Assembly: GCF_022662105.1 (NCBI RefSeq)
Contig: NZ_JAKMCP010000010.1
Location: forward strand, 1 to 64,000
Source: Aestuariivivens sediminis
Lineage (GTDB): Bacteria; Bacteroidota; Bacteroidia; Flavobacteriales; Flavobacteriaceae
Reading direction: 5' to 3'
Length of the DNA stretch: 64,000 nucleotides
Shown in pieces: positions 63,529 to 64,000 of this stretch (positions are counted from its first letter, which is position 1; every line of letters begins with the position of its first letter). A program made the position numbers and the translations under genes. The notes beneath the pieces were generated by a model that had not been told where the DNA came from, did no database searches, and saw only the letters and a program-made list of their open reading frames with translations.

Positions 63529-64000
63529 ATGAAAAAAACATATATCCAGAAACTCAATGTAGGCATATTTGTCGTAATGGGATTAATTCTTTTTGTAATT
63601 GCCGTTTATTTAATTGGTAATCGCCAAAATATGTTTGTCAAAACATTTTCCATCAGTGCTAATTTCAATAATGTAAATGGACTAATGCAAGGCAACAATG
63701 TACGCTATTCGGGTATAAACATAGGAAATGTAAAATCAATTACCATGATAAACGATTCGACTATTAATGTGGACATGGTTATCGAAGAAAAAATGGTGAA
63801 ACATATCAAAAAGGATGCTATAGCCACCATTGGTACCGATGGATTGGTTGGAAATATGATCGTAAACATTATTCCCGGGAAGGGAGATTCAAGGATGATA
63901 TCCTCTGGAGATGTCATTCAATCTTATACAAAAATAGGCACCAATGAAATGCTCAACACCTTGAACGTAACCAATGAAAATGCGGCCTTATTAACCGCTA
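63529..64000 (+). CDS. MCE domain protein (MlaD-like), 5' part, runs off right edge
   Basis: About 157 residues are visible. An N-terminal basic stretch and one transmembrane helix (VGIFVVMGLILFVIAVYLIG) anchor it, followed by an MCE domain (ISANFNNVNGLMQGNNVRYSGINIGNVKSITMINDSTINVDMVIEEKMVKHIKKDAIATIGTDGLVGNMIVNIIPGKGD). It is the substrate-binding part of the lipid transporter encoded by the two genes upstream. The C-terminal part is outside the window. Confidence 0.93.
   Translation, partial: MKKTYIQKLNVGIFVVMGLILFVIAVYLIGNRQNMFVKTFSISANFNNVNGLMQGNNVRYSGINIGNVKSITMINDSTINVDMVIEEKMVKHIKKDAIATIGTDGLVGNMIVNIIPGKGDSRMISSGDVIQSYTKIGTNEMLNTLNVTNENAALLTA

Noticed and set aside
1-64000. CRISPR array, prophage or intact insertion sequence
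   Set aside because: No regularly spaced direct repeats with unique spacers, no integrase, capsid or transposase ORFs were seen. The tandem repeats at 10817-10879 have no spacers.

Overview
This 64-kb window looks like chromosome of a marine-type Flavobacteriaceae bacterium (phylum Bacteroidota). Signs of this are two proteins with type IX secretion C-terminal sorting tails, many lipoproteins with Bacteroidota-style lipoboxes, TAnnTTTG promoter boxes, a fused aspartokinase-homoserine dehydrogenase, a GH95 fucosidase, an SDR-type mannonate oxidoreductase and topoisomerase IV genes of the flavobacterial kind. No rRNA, tRNA, CRISPR array, intact insertion sequence or prophage was found.

Layout. 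1-1.9 kb: 5' part of a large secreted Ig/HYR-type protein running off the left edge. 2.5-5.5 kb: a TlpA-like lipoprotein and the NAD(P)HX repair enzyme, convergent. 5.6-10.7 kb: the threonine operon thrA-thrB-thrC, preceded by an unlisted 35-residue Thr/Ile-rich leader peptide and a terminator/antiterminator pair (attenuator). 11-13.4 kb: an isolated GH95 alpha-L-fucosidase lipoprotein. 13.4-14 kb: a gene-free stretch with inverted repeats and a minus-strand terminator, possibly an ncRNA.

14-26 kb: an AT-rich accessory island, all on the minus strand. It has a LytS/LytR (LytTR) two-component system, four intact paralogous lipoproteins plus one decayed copy and one fragment of the same family, a pair of small related membrane proteins, further orphan lipoproteins, a TlpA-like thioredoxin lipoprotein and a small outer-membrane beta-barrel protein. 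Five upstream regions in this island carry the same operator-like element, two TTTG(A/T)C-type half-sites exactly 21 bp apart, which is the geometry expected of LytTR regulators. I propose the island is one LytTR-controlled envelope system; this is the most novel thing in the window.

26.5-29.7 kb: two tandem leucine-rich-repeat, type IX secreted proteins. 30-35.9 kb: lpd, dodecin, smpB, a CocE/NonD-type peptidase/hydrolase with NTF2-like neighbours, and pcm. 36-44.3 kb: a plus-strand run of mostly housekeeping genes (oxidoreductase, hydroxyacyl-CoA dehydrogenase, DUF1015, PLP-binding protein, exonuclease/GIY-YIG fusion, K+ channel, miaA, acetyltransferase). 44.2-50.6 kb: topoisomerase IV subunits A and B with a small membrane protein between them, then a THUMP methyltransferase. 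50.8-55 kb: methyltransferases, ZIP transporter, DUF4268, AI-2E-family permease.

55-58.3 kb: hexuronate catabolism (uxuA and a mannonate dehydrogenase) divergent from a LacI regulator, with two GTGTGCGCACAC-type operators between them. 58.4-64 kb: CBS protein, UbiB-family kinase with a small coiled-coil partner, a coiled-coil protein, and an Mla-type lipid transport operon (permease, ATPase, MCE protein) running off the right edge.
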